Below are positions 63,946-64,000 of a DNA stretch of 64,000 bases, in pieces; within the stretch, counting starts at the first letter, position 1, and each line of letters opens with the position of its first letter. The stretch covers positions 248,001 through 312,000 of the forward strand of contig JBMNIP010000001.1 of NCBI GenBank assembly GCA_050951005.1, in the 5' to 3' direction. A program made the translations under genes and the position numbers. A model generated the notes under the pieces. That model worked only from the letters and a program-made list of their open reading frames with translations, was not told the origin of the DNA and searched no databases. Source of the stretch: UMGS1519 sp050951005. GTDB taxonomy: Bacteria; Actinomycetota; Coriobacteriia; Coriobacteriales; Eggerthellaceae.

Positions 63946-64000
63946 AACAGCATTCTAGTGCTCTGGCTGCAGGGGTGTCGTGGATAATTCGGGGAGCATG

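Overview
The window is a GC-rich chromosomal segment from a strict or facultative anaerobe, most likely an actinobacterium of the class Coriobacteriia (Eggerthellaceae/Slackia-like). That placement is inference. It rests on an oxygen-sensitive class III ribonucleotide reductase with two radical-SAM activases, an indolepyruvate:ferredoxin oxidoreductase, FeoB-type ferrous iron uptake, glutamine synthetase III as the glutamine synthetase seen, MurT/GatD peptidoglycan amidation, GC-rich codon use and TTGACG-type promoters. I saw no rRNA, tRNA, CRISPR array, insertion sequence or phage gene. Apart from one frameshifted gene it reads as ordinary chromosome.

Layout. 0.1-2.6 kb: a LysR regulator divergent from a CaiA-like acyl-CoA dehydrogenase. 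2.7-5.6 kb: nrdD-nrdG with an NrdR-like box upstream. 6-12.8 kb: cation efflux, two membrane/ABC1 proteins with a divergent TetR regulator, a prepilin-peptidase-like protein and a spermidine-synthase-like protein. 12.9-16.8 kb: the iorA-iorB-paaK operon for aryl-2-ketoacid oxidation. 17-19.4 kb: TelA and XpaC-like proteins. 19.6-22.9 kb: murB, moeA, gpmA. 23.1-24.4 kb: two tandem related membrane proteins. 24.6-33 kb: purL followed closely by an alpha-galactosidase, galK and class II galT. 33-38 kb: nitroreductase, D-amino acid aminotransferase, SNF symporter, an HSL-family hydrolase and a frameshifted enoyl-CoA hydratase. 38.2-43.9 kb: an unknown protein, a fused MurT-GatD, a lipoprotein, an LCP ligase and rlmH. 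44.2-47 kb: lysA and hom. 47-50.6 kb: a secreted FN3-like protein, a metY paralogue and a penicillin-recognising serine hydrolase lipoprotein. 50.7-54.1 kb: feoA-feoA-feoB and a small Cys-rich membrane protein. 54.4-55.3 kb: rplM-rpsI behind a structured leader. 55.5-58.1 kb: a second metY and cysK. 58.5-60.7 kb: glutamine synthetase III. 61-64 kb: a small membrane protein, an ABC-F ATPase and a second NrdG-type activase.

Functional themes. Sulfur and aspartate-family amino acids (hom, lysA, two metY, cysK), cell wall (murB, murT/gatD, LCP, serine hydrolase, dat), anaerobic nucleotide supply (nrdD/nrdG, purL) and iron uptake dominate.

The most striking non-coding feature is at 55483-55751. 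A consensus promoter drives a short leader that encodes a 33-residue, Cys-containing peptide. It is followed by mutually exclusive RNA pairings, one of which could sequester the metY ribosome-binding site. This looks like a cysteine-responsive leader-peptide attenuator. Other candidates are a structured rplM leader closed by a perfect 9-bp helix, a glnN leader with its own small ORF, and short operator-like repeats shared between metY, cysK and glnN promoters.
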